From contig JBBBDQ010000421.1 in assembly GCA_037127315.1 (NCBI GenBank), forward strand, positions 1,241,001 through 1,305,000: a stretch of DNA of 64,000 nt, read 5' to 3'. The translations under genes were made by a program, and so were the position numbers. Position 1 is the stretch's first letter, and each line of letters opens with the position of its first letter. Source of the DNA: Ascarosepion bandense (lineage: Eukaryota; Mollusca; Cephalopoda; Sepiida; Sepiidae). Below the pieces are notes generated by a model that worked only from the letters and a program-made list of their open reading frames with translations, was not told where the DNA came from and searched no databases. Below are positions 54,955-64,000 of this stretch, piece by piece.

Positions 54955-57189
54955 TTTGGTTACAAGTTTATTACCAAAATTTGCACTGGCGCACTTGATT
55001 TTTAACTGGAATGCCTTTCATACAAATCAGCTGAAAACATCTAAACGTCAATCTATAAAAACTTATGAACAATAACAGCGTTTGTCAGTTGCATAACTTT
55101 TCGATACCAAATCATTGTTTCCTCTCTTGACCAAAAATTAGGAAGGCACCATTAATTTTATATCACCATATGAAATTTTTACTTACTTAAAATCTTATCA
55201 ACTTTCTTGTTTTAAATATAATTAAAATTGACTCAATAGAAAAAGCAGAGTAAAAGACACATTCATTAAAGAGTGCGACATATGTAGTGAACAAAACAAG
55301 ATCTATACTTAAAATTCAAATGCCTTTGTTAGTAATAAAAATGACTCGAATTATAAATTTTGCTTAACACACATCTAAAACAAAACTCGTTAAATTTCAC
55401 ACCTCGATGCGAAATGTTTTTCGGCCAATAGAACACTAGGAAACATCTAAAAACAAAATTCAAATAATCTTCAATTATCAGAAACAAATTATTTTATTTA
55501 TTTATTTATTATTTTGATATTTTTCGCAAGCCGAGGCAAAGTTTGTTTGTCGTCCAACGGAAAGGCCAGAATCACATCCGGAAGTAACTTCCCAAATGAC
55601 CTTTTCGAGACCCACAAATGAAATAAAAATTCGGAGCAAATTCGACTGTCGTCAGAAAGAGAAGATGACGAGCGTAATTAACATGTCCATTGACAGACTT
55701 CAAGTGATCGCTGTTATTGTTATCTTTCTCTCTCACCTCTAACCTCTCACCTCTTTTTATATTTGATAACCGAATTGAACCATTTAAGATACAGCGAATA
55801 CTTCAAAGCCACTCCTACCGACAATAAACTCTCATACATACGTACATACATACATACATACATACATTCCTGACTACGTACACATAAACCCGTTCTTGCA
55901 AGGACTACTACGAACTATTCATACCCTTAACTTCTTAATTCTGTTTCTTATTGAATTTTTAACTTCTTCCAATTCATGTTATTCTTCTCTATTAATAAAT
56001 TTCTATTTAAACGTAGAAAAGGTATACTTTTATTCTTCAACAAATTTCCTTTCTGATAATCTTCTGATAATTCTGGATAAAACCTGTAAGTTGTAGGAAG
56101 GTTGGATATGTTTCACACAAGGCTAATTCAAAAAAACATTAATTATCTCCCTACTTCTACAGATATTCAGTTTCAATTTATATTTTCATTCTATATATAG
56201 TTTCATTGTAGTAAGATGATGTTGCGTCTTTGGTTCTTACTGGGTGATCCACTATCGGGCTAGATGCAACAAAGTTTAAGTGTGGAAGGAATCCGCTTAT
56301 ATAAATGTTATCAATTTTGTTTTCATCTTCAGTTAATCTAGGGGCCATCACTTGACACGGCTAAGTTAGCAATCGAAAATCTAGACAGGTTCGAGATGTT
56401 TAATTATTGATAAGAAACACCTGACGTAGGTGCCTTTTTTATTTCTTCTTCGCTTTCAGCCGATATATTCATTCTTGTTGATATAATATTGCCAGAGGTT
56501 GTCGAATAAATATTATCAATAAATAAATGATAAATGATGAAATGTGCGAATACATGTTATGCAGAAACAGATGCAAGTACCGAATCCTCTTTTCATATTC
56601 TAAGAAAAAAACATGCTCACTTTTCCTCTCATTTTTGTCATCATAACTTTCTTTTGTTACCCCGAAAATACCACGGTTGGAAAAGAAAAAGCGAGGGAAA
56701 GGTTTGGGGTTTTTTTTTATTAATGATTAGGGCGTTTATTCCCAATATCGGTTTCCCTTGATGAATTATTATCCGAAAAAAAACACAATTAGAACTACGT
56801 TACGTCCATTAAATTAATATAATCTACTTGCTGGCATTTCTAAATTAAACCGAGACATGTCAAGCCAAATAAAACAGACTACATCTCTTGAAAAGTCACT
56901 TCTGAGGCTGTCACAATGTTGACAATGTTGACAATGGGCTGGAGGCATAAATATACGAAACCCAAAATATACCCATCATGACACCCAGTCTGATAAAGCT
57001 CACCAGATACGTGCATTACAATCAAATGTGCACGATATGATGATAGATTTTGGTAAAAGCAACGCGTAATCTTACAGATGTGACACAGTTAGTAATATTT
57101 TCTGATCGGATAAACCGGACTGCTGAGATTATCTCCGATTGAGAATGTTCCCAAATATCTAGATGTAACTCATAAGTCACCTTGGTTTC
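54065..57189. other. 3.1 kb without supported gene
   Basis: Contains a (GATA)n tract at 54891-54953 and a short (CATA)n tract at 55835-55865. A minus-strand frame of 112 codons at 54348-54686 has no recognised domain and no context. Confidence 0.5.
54891..54953. repeat. (GATA)n microsatellite
   Basis: About 15 units. Confidence 0.95.
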
Positions 57190-57199
57190 CTCATCCTTT

Positions 57200-57500
57200 A
57201 AACTCAAAATATTCAATCCCTTCTCCCCCAGCCATGCTCCCCACTTCTCGTGCTCATGAACAGATACATAGTAAAGTCCCACAAAATTGTCACACGTTCT
57301 ATGGCTGTAACTTGGTCTAGGTAGTGTGTATACCAACTTCTTGCAGATTTTTCAATGCATATATTGGCCTACTCTGTCATGTCGAGTTTTATATGCAGTG
57401 GATGCTAATAACTGTTACTCTGCAAGATAGTTGTTTCTGGAGATTCATTGCAAAATCAGCTTTTCAGATTCAAACAATTTTTCAGTTTTTTACTATTATT
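57200..57500 (-). pseudogene. R4-type LINE fragment, second subfamily
   Basis: Minus-strand translation gives YKTRHDRVGQYMH, then YTHYLDQVTAIERVTILWDF in another frame. This parallels YKNRHDRVGQYLHW and ITEIEDVTILWDYT in the main R4 copy (region between CCHC finger and nuclease), but is clearly diverged. A frameshift separates the blocks. The 104-codon open frame at 57022-57336 is the wrong frame and not a gene. Confidence 0.65.
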
Positions 57501-58651
57501 TTTATGTCTTTTTCATCATAATTCGATTTCTGCTATAGTCACACTACCTACCAAGTCTTCTGAAACACCTAAGACAGGTCGTGATGTGTTGTTATAGCTA
57601 AATTTCAATTTTTTCTTTCATAACATCATTAGACATGGACAAACTTCTCCTTAGTTTGTAGCCTGTACTTAACAAGACATTTTATATATATATCTTAAGC
57701 TGGGATTTCCAGAGATTCTTTCCATGTGTTGTTTTGTTCCAATTTTTATCATTCCAAGCGCACCTAATATTACTGGTACTATCCTCGTTTTCAATTTCCA
57801 CATTTTTTCTCTTTCGATTTCCATGTTTTATATTTTGATAGTTTTTCAAATTCCTTGGTTACTATGTTGGAATCCGCTGAGCAAGCCATATCAACTAGTA
57901 GGCAAGTTTTTTCTTGTTGGTTTTTGAGAATAATATCCGGCCTATTTGTTTCGTTTTCCTGTCTGTGTAGATGATGTAATCCCATAGAATGGTGACATCT
58001 TCTATTTGAGTAACCGGTGATGGGTAATATTCATACCAGTGTTTATTTACATATTTTCCAAAGTGTTTGCATATTGTCCATTGTAAATATTGCCCCACTC
58101 TATCGTTTTTTTATATTCATTTGGGGCAAGTACAAAATATCTTGAGATTAGATGATCTATTGTTTCTTTGGACTTTAATCCAGATGCTCGTAACCATCGA
58201 TGAGTATTAACGTTATTAACGTTTGGTTTATTAGCACATTCTGGATATTGGCCATGCAGAGTTTTGTTTTATCAGCGTTGTTTCATCTCTTCAAAAGCTT
58301 TATCCTTGGCTTTCTTTTTCATATTTTTTACTGCAATAGTTAATTCTTGGCTTCTATTTTGCTTTTCTACAGAATCTACTAAATGTAAATCTTGTTTGTA
58401 TTTACTGCCTTTTTTCTTTCGGTTGTATCATCCAGTCCTTTCTTGTTTCCATGTATGTTAGTAAACGAATAGTTGCTGTCTTGTACAACAATTCTAGCTG
58501 AATAAGATCTCTTCCACCTTCTTTACGGGGTATGTATAAACGGTCTACATTAGCATTTGGATGACGCATCTTACAATTGCAAAGGAGCTTTCTTCTATTA
58601 GAATCCATTCGTCTGATATCATTTAGAATCTAGTTCAAGATATTGAAACTA

Positions 58652-60193
58652 CACTGCTCAAAAAAATTAGAGGAACACTTCGAAAACACATCAGATCTAA
58701 ACAGGGGAAAAATGATCTTGAATATCTTTCCTGATAATAAGTAGGTGATGTATTAGTAACAAAACGATTCCACATAATTTGATAGAAATGAAAATGATCA
58801 CCTTATAGAGGGGGGATCAAAGATACCGCAAAAAATAAAAATGAAAAAAATGATGCAGCAGACTGGTTCCATTCTGCCAAAATGTCATTTAGAAATTCAA
58901 AATGATTCTCAGTAGTTTGTGTGGTCCCCACGTGCTTGTACGCACGCCTGGCAACGTCGGGGCATGCTCCTAATAAGACGACGGATGGTGTCCTGGGGAA
59001 TCTCCTCCCAGATCTGAACCAGGGCATCACTGAGCTCCTGGACACTCTGAGGGGCAACCTGGCGGTACCTAAACATAATGTCCCAGAGGTGTTCTATTAG
59101 GTTTAGGTCAGGTGAGCGCGGGGCCAGCCAATGGTATCAATTCATTCATCCTCCAGGAACTGCCTGCATACAGAACACAGATCCCGCTGCACCAGCGTAG
59201 GTTCTGACAATTGGTCCAAGGGTTTCATCCCGATACCTAATAGCAGTCAGTGTGCCATTATCTAACCTGTAGAGGTCTGTATGTCTATCCAGGGATATGC
59301 CTTTCCAGACCATCACTGACCCACCACCAAACCAGTCATGCTGAATAATGTTGCAGGCAGCATAACGTTCTCCATGGCATCTCAAGACTCTTTCACGTCT
59401 GTCGCATGTGCTCAGATTGAACCTGCTCTCATCGGTGAAGAGCACAGGGCGTCAGTGGAGTAGTTGCCAATTCTGATGATCTATGGAAATGGCCAATCGA
59501 GCTCTACGGTGCTGGGTAGTGAGCACAAAGCCCCCTACAGGACGTAGGGCCCTCATGCCACCCTCATAAAGCTTGTTTCTGATTGTTTGGTCAAAAACAT
59601 TAACACCAGTGGCCAGCTGGAGTTCCTTTTATAGGACTCTGTCAGGGCTCAACCTGTTCCTCCTTGCACAAAGGCGCAGATACCGATCCTGCTGCGGTTT
59701 TAAGGATCTTCTACGGACCTGTCCAGCTCTCCTGGAATAACTAACTGTCTCCTGGAATCTCCTCCATGCTCTTTAGACTGTGCTGGGAGACATAGCAAAC
59801 CTTCTTGCAACGGCACGTATTGATGTGCCATCCTGGATGGGTTGCACTACTTGTGCAACCTCTGTAGCCTCCAGGTACCGCACCATGCTATCAACAAAGA
59901 TGTTTATCCGAGACAAATGAAAAACTACAGCAGTAGAAAGTCAGTCACTAAAAAATCAGCCAAAAGAGATGAGAAGGGATAAGTATCAATGGCCTCAACC
60001 ATTCCTGTTTTGGAGGGGGGTGTCTCATTTTCCCTCTGAAGCACCTGTTGTTGATTTCATTAACAACAAAGCAGCTGAAACTGATTAACAACCCCTCTGC
60101 TACTTAACTGACCAGATTAATATCTCAAAAGTTTGACTGATAGGTTACTATACTCTGATTAAAAAGTGTTCCTCTAATTTTTTTTTAGCTGTG
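58652..60193 (-). mobile_element. Tc1-like transposon, 1.54 kb, both ends present
   Basis: Ends CACTGCTCAAAAAAATTAG and the inverse of CACAGCTAAAAAAAAATTAG share a ~29-bp terminal inverted repeat through AGAGGAACACTT. TA flanks at 58650-58651 and 60194-60195. The surrounding R4 sequence aligns directly across it. Length is typical for a complete Tc1 element. Confidence 0.92.
58909..59886 (-). pseudogene. Tc1-family transposase with deleted catalytic region
   Basis: Minus strand. Start ATG at 59884-59886 (MVRYLEATEVAQVVQ), helix-turn-helix with TSIRAVARRFAMSPSTV, a stop before RAWRRFQ, GQVRRRSLKPQQDR, another stop after SPDRVL, NKLYEGGMRALRP, a stop before RPVLFTDESRFNL (first Asp), GGGSVMVWKGIS, then RTYAGAAGS. 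Here bases are missing: the expected DNARPH motif with the second Asp is gone and the frame shifts to VCRQFLEDE. Then WPRSPDLNLIEHLWD (Glu) and the C-terminus ending CVQARGDHTNY, stop at 58909-58911. Transposition enzyme of the DD34E group; inactive. Confidence 0.92.
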
Positions 60194-60699
60194 TATAATG
60201 TAGACTACTGGGATGACAAGGTTATTAATAGCTATAATTCTGTTCTGAGAATTCAATTCAGTTTTTAATATCACTCGTACCCTTCTTTCATTTTCTTATG
60301 GTGAATTCTTTCACTCTCATTTACTTCTAGGTACTTATAAGCATATTCTTGCTCAAAATATTTTATTGTTACAGCAGTATCTAAGCTAATAGATGATTTT
60401 CGTTGCCACGACTCTCGTATAACTGTGGCTTTAGCACATTTATCCAAATAGAATTTCTAATGTCTTTACTGAAGCATTTTGCAGTTTGCAGAAAACCTTT
60501 CAGCTCATTGTCACTCCTAGCATGCAACTTTAAGTCAACCATATAATTTTCTTTTGAGTTATTTAATAACCACATTCTGTCTTGTGAAGTTGGCTGGTTA
60601 ATGTTATTAGTGATATGCAAAATAGTAAGGTAAACAAAGAGTCACCTTGAAATATTCCTCTGTTGATGTTTATTTCACTTATAGGTTCCATTTATATGA

Positions 60700-60780
60700 A
60701 TGAGGTAAAGTGTTGTTGTTTTTGTTTGTTTTGTTTTTGTTTTTTTTTGGGGGGGGGTTGTTTTTTTTCATATCGACATA
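60700..60780. repeat. G/T-rich low-complexity insert
   Basis: TTGTTTTT-type run and nine G inside the old R4 copy. Confidence 0.7.
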
Positions 60781-60830
60781 CATTGTATGAGAAAATTGAT
60801 GATAACGGGTGATACTTTGTACATATTTAA

Positions 60831-61010
60831 AGATTTTGAAATAATAGATTTTAAAGACTTTGAAATAATCGATAGAGAACGCCACTGGAAACTATATAAA
60901 CTTAAGGAATTAGCACATCTGCTAGGCTACAAAAATTTCCTAAGCCGAATAAACATAGAGATGAATACAATATGGGAACCAATAAGATGGGGTGCCATAG
61001 AAAATCATTA
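60831..61010 (+). pseudogene. Penelope-like element C-terminus
   Basis: Plus-strand frame ending at 61009-61011: EIIDRERHWKLYKLKELAHL, LGYKNFLSRINIEMN, TIWEPIRW. The pattern (acidic/His-Trp, KLKE, then N or S-R-I, ending W) is the usual C-terminal end of GIY-YIG PLE proteins. Everything upstream is replaced by the old R4 copy, which inserted in or deleted the rest. Followed 230 bp later by the N-terminus of another PLE in the same direction. Confidence 0.6.
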
Positions 61011-61239
61011 GTGTAAAAAATGCAATATGAGCTCTGGTGAAAAAATAATAAAGAAAACCATTAACATCGAACATTGCAGTATGAACTCAGATAAAAATAC
61101 TAGAGAAAAACTATTAACATCAAAAAATAAAAGAGACAACCATTAACATCAAAAATTGCAAAGGGAAACAAACAACTTAAAGATAACTCATAACTATCAA
61201 AAGAGGCTTCTCACAAGGAATGAGAATGATATACCCTAG
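61011..61239 (+). repeat. Short imperfect repeats between PLE pieces
   Basis: ACCATTAACATC recurs at about 61060, 61105 and 61140 with flanking AAAAT(A)GC. Possibly PLE terminal-repeat sequence. Confidence 0.4.
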
Positions 61240-63370
61240 TGATCGTAGTAAAGAATTCGGTTCGAAATTCCTAACAGAAGGCCTAACACAACAGCCGACA
61301 CTTACAAATGGCAAACAAGATGAGTACAATAGTCCAAATAATGTAAATAGTTTAAATACTACCTAATCTCATAAATATATAAAAATATTGAAGGATCGGT
61401 ACCGATACACCAAAAATATGGAGACGAATAGAAAAGTCCTACCTGAAGCTGGCACGAATATCAAACAACCTGGCATTCCTACATTGATGCAGGAAACTAC
61501 GACTCATCCCTGCATCCCGAGACTTGCCGTCAATTCAAGGAGAGCCCGTCTGGTTGCAGAAAAACCGGGACACGTCCTGTTTCGAGAACGTATCCAGTAC
61601 AACCGATGGATGAAACTAAAATTATATTCCGCTATCTCCCAGAGGCTCGAGGCATTCCTCAGCAGGATCACTGATGAAGAATACCAAAGAAGAATCAAAC
61701 ACGAGTTGGAAAAATTCGATGCAGTCAAGGTTCACCAAGTACGGAAAGTAAATATATTAAAAGATCTGAAGGTGATAAATGAGGTCCATCACCCACCTGT
61801 AAAGGCAGTTGTTAACATCAGTCAACATCAGCTGAATGCCTCTGAAGAGTCAGTGCTGAACAAGGGTCTCATCTTCACAACAATCATTTTCGCGGATACC
61901 ATACTTAACCCTCTAGGGCCATTCGTATCATATTTGATACAGTATGAAAACAAGCCTTGAAAGAAATATTTTCCTGAAAATTTTTTTAAGAGAAATATTT
62001 TATAAATTTCAAATGAAAGCAGTACTGACTGCTCAGTCAATGAATACCAAATGTTTCCTTATAGGGAAATACTGTATCAAATATGATACGAATGGCCCTA
62101 GAGGGTTAAACATCATTGCCCGTCTTGAGGAAATAGCCTTGAACATCCCTCAGGCTCAGGCGGATGAGCTAAGATGGAAAGTGAGACAGACATTGAAGAA
62201 AGCCAAGCCACTCAAACCAAACATGAAAGAGGAGAAGCTGGAAATCATGACTCTACATAGGAATGAGAACAAAGGCAATGCAACTGTAGTGATAGACAAA
62301 ACTGAATTCACCAATAAACTGGAAGACCTCATTAGAAGTGGTAGCTATAGCAAGGTAAAGAAAAACAAAACGACACTTGTCGAAGATCCTAATCAAGTTC
62401 AAGGATCGCTTCCAGCCTAGAACATACAGGCAATTGTCTCAACGTTACTGCAAGCTAACTCACATGTATGGTCTACGATTCTTAGTAGCCTAGGCTCTGT
62501 GTACCACCCACAGAGTCACTTCCTTGTAGATATAATTGACCCACTGATAGGAAAGTCACCATCATATGTTCGAAGCTCCGCCCATTTTGAGGAACTTATC
62601 AAAGATTCTCCCATTCAATGCAACCAGATGGTTGAGCTTGGATGTAGTGAGGCTGTTCATCAAGGTACGCAGGGTGGAGGCACTATCGGTAGTCAGAGAA
62701 TGTACCAGTATTCCACTAGATAACCTGATGGAGAGGTTGACTTTCTGCACACAAACAGCACACGTCGTATTGGGATCAAGCATATATCGGCAGGATGAAG
62801 ACATAGTAATGAGCTCGTCACTATCACCATCACTGGCTGAAATACGGAAAGAGATGGCATTAGAATCCACAGCTCTAAAGCCAACTCTATGGCTGAGAAA
62901 CATTGATGACACATTCATGCTCTGGCCACACCAGGAGGAGGTCCAGACGCTACTGGACTATGTGAACTCAATAAGATCATCGATAATGTTTACTCTGAAA
63001 AAAGAGAGTGACAACACTCCTGGATGTGCTAATAGCTCGAACAGAGAGGGGTTTCAAGACATCAGTGAATTGCATGGCCAGTATCAGCAGTACCCAATAA
63101 TGTAACAATTATCCAGGGTACATGACAACAACTCCAACGAACATGGAAAGAAGGGGGCATGAGGATAACAACTCTCAGCAAACAGCCTCGGTCTGTTTAC
63201 CCTATGTAAAGGGGATATCGGAGAAAATACGATGAATCTGTGGTCTGTATAACACCAGGACGGTCTTCAGAAGATACTTCTCTCGCGTAAGGCCACCAGC
63301 AGAGGGGGACATGACTAAGGACTGTGTGTACGACATTCCATGTAGCTGTTGAAAGAAATATAAAGGAGAA
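61240..63370 (+). pseudogene. Penelope-like element, nearly full span, broken
   Basis: Plus strand, in order: N-terminal helical region (YQRRIKHELEKFDAVKVHQV at ~61690), LNASEESVLNKGLIF (61830-61870), then a piggyBac-type MITE inserted at 61909-62105, NIIARLEEIALNIPQ directly after it, NKGNATVVIDKTEFTNKL (RT region), SHFLVDIIDPLIGKSPSYV, VSLDVVRLF, LSPSLAE, NIDDTFMLWPH at ~62890-62925 (motif C with N in place of the usual Y), a stretch to GISEKIR, RTVFRRYFSR, and the GIY-YIG start CVYDIPCSC ... KYKGETL, cut off at ~63370 by a satellite. At least six frameshifts or stops. YVDD/Neptune-Poseidon-like by motif. Non-functional. Confidence 0.85.
61909..62105. mobile_element. piggyBac-type MITE
   Basis: 197 bp with perfect 37-bp terminal inverted repeats (61909-61945 and 62069-62105) starting CCCTCTAGGG, flanked by TTAA on both sides (61905-61908, 62106-62109). 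Within each end lies a short palindrome GTATCATATTTGATAC. No coding capacity. The host PLE frame reads straight across once one TTAA and the MITE are left out of the alignment. Confidence 0.93.
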
Positions 63371-64000
63371 ACACTTGTCCCCTGTTTAGGATGTGGTTTC
63401 CGGTTTTCTCTTTTCCAATCTTTTTACTCTTTTCTTTTTTCTTTTCTTTTTTTTTTTTTTTCAATTGGAGTAGATAGAACAGGTGAAGAGTTTCATCCCT
63501 TGTTCCTTGTTTAGGATGTGGTTTCCGGTTTTCTCTTTTCCATCTTTTTACTTTTTTCTTTTTTCTTTTCTTTTTTTTTTTTTTTTCAATTGGAGTAGAT
63601 AGAACAGGTGAAGAGTTTCATCCCTTGTTCCCTGTTTAGGATGTGGTTTCCGGCTTTCTCTTTTCCAATCTTTTTACTCTTTTCTTTTTTCTTTTCTTTT
63701 TTTTTTTTTTTTTCAATTGGAGTAGATAGAACAGGTGAAGAGTTTCATCCCTTGTTCCCTGTTTAGGATGTGGTTTCCGGCTTTCTCTTTTCCAATCTTT
63801 TTTACTCTTTTCTTTTTTTTTTTTTTTTTCAATTGGAGTAGATAGAACAGGTGAAGAGTTTCATCCCTTGTTCCTTGTTTAGGATGTGGTTTCCGGTTTT
63901 CTCTTTTCCATCTTTTTACTTTTTTCTTTTTTCTTTTCTTTTTTTTTTTTTTTTTTCAATTGGAGTAGATAGAACAGGTGAAGAGTTTCATCCCTTGTTC
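63371..64000 (+). repeat. 125-bp satellite array, runs off the window
   Basis: Five units and part of a sixth, landmark AGGATGTGGTTTCCGG at 63388, 63513, 63638, 63765 and 63881 (spacings 125, 125, 127, 116). Each unit has a T-rich run then CAATTGGAGTAGATAGAACA and GTGAAGAGTTTCATCCC. It derives from the middle of the poly(A)-tailed repeat at 48262-48620. Units 2 and 5 share variants (TTCCTTGT, CCATCT), hinting at a three-unit period. Confidence 0.9.

Larger units (their letters stand above)
57505..60830 (-). pseudogene. Old R4/Dong LINE copy split by a Tc1 element
   Basis: Minus strand. The 3' half (57505-58650) aligns with the main copy: nuclease region (RPDIILKNQQEKTCLLVDMA near 57890), VGQYLQWTICKHFGK, KMRHPNANVDRLYIPRKEGG at ~58530. 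The RT half resumes at 60196: NWTL/NRVIAINSLAI-type region, YMVDLKLHARSDNELKGFLQ near 60500-60545 (the YMDD motif has decayed to YMVD), to ~60830. Internal deletions, stops and frameshifts throughout. Diverged more than the 25-29 kb copies, so older. The A6 run is kept near 57803. Confidence 0.85.

Noticed and set aside
57022..57336. 104-codon minus-strand frame
   Set aside because: The conserved R4-type residues of this stretch read in a different frame, so this ORF is an accident.

Overview
The window looks like gene-poor nuclear DNA of a coleoid cephalopod, most likely an octopus. It is AT-rich and full of (TA)n and (GT)n microsatellites. It carries seven copies of a tRNA-derived SINE of the kind I associate with octopus genomes, plus Penelope-like elements (PLEs), an R4/Dong-type LINE, Tc1 elements and MITEs. 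The organism call rests on repeat resemblance only. I see no convincing host protein-coding gene, no functional tRNA or rRNA gene, and no CRISPR or prokaryotic feature.

Layout. 1-9.3 kb: jockey-like LINE relics, one unrecognised broken ORF (4.3-5.2 kb) split by a SINE, and two pogo/Tigger-like MITEs, one holding a solo LTR. 9.3-16 kb: a SINE-like element carrying a hammerhead ribozyme, and several long inverted repeats. 19-23 kb: a Helitron-like element, a Tc1 relic, a PLE fragment and a back-to-back pair of hammerheads. 24.1-34.4 kb: a tandem array of PLE copies on the minus strand with a hammerhead at a junction. This array is invaded by an almost intact R4/Dong-clade LINE (1119-codon ORF) sitting in a (TAA)n tract, itself followed by a 5'-truncated second copy. 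34.5-35 kb: a 280-bp tandem repeat with a hammerhead in each unit, which has the layout of a retrozyme. 41.3-42.4 kb: two more hammerheads, one inside a foldback element. 45.9-53.2 kb: more PLE pieces, one split by a third R4 copy. 53.3-54 kb: a SINE-based palindrome of about 400 bp. 57-63.4 kb: an old R4 copy split by a 1.54-kb Tc1 element, then PLE pieces, one split by a piggyBac-type MITE with exact TTAA duplications. 63.37 kb to the end: a 125-bp satellite that runs off the window.

The most interesting content is RNA. At least seven sites keep a near-complete hammerhead core (CUGANGA ... GAAA ... UH with three stems). They fall in two unrelated repeat contexts. One is the PLE terminal repeat, where hammerheads are known in the literature. 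The other is a small tRNA-like, (TA)n-tailed element that resembles Schistosoma Sm-alpha SINEs and metazoan retrozymes. Stem I differs between copies at both strands while pairing is kept, which supports real structure. All of this was read by eye; no search or folding program was run.
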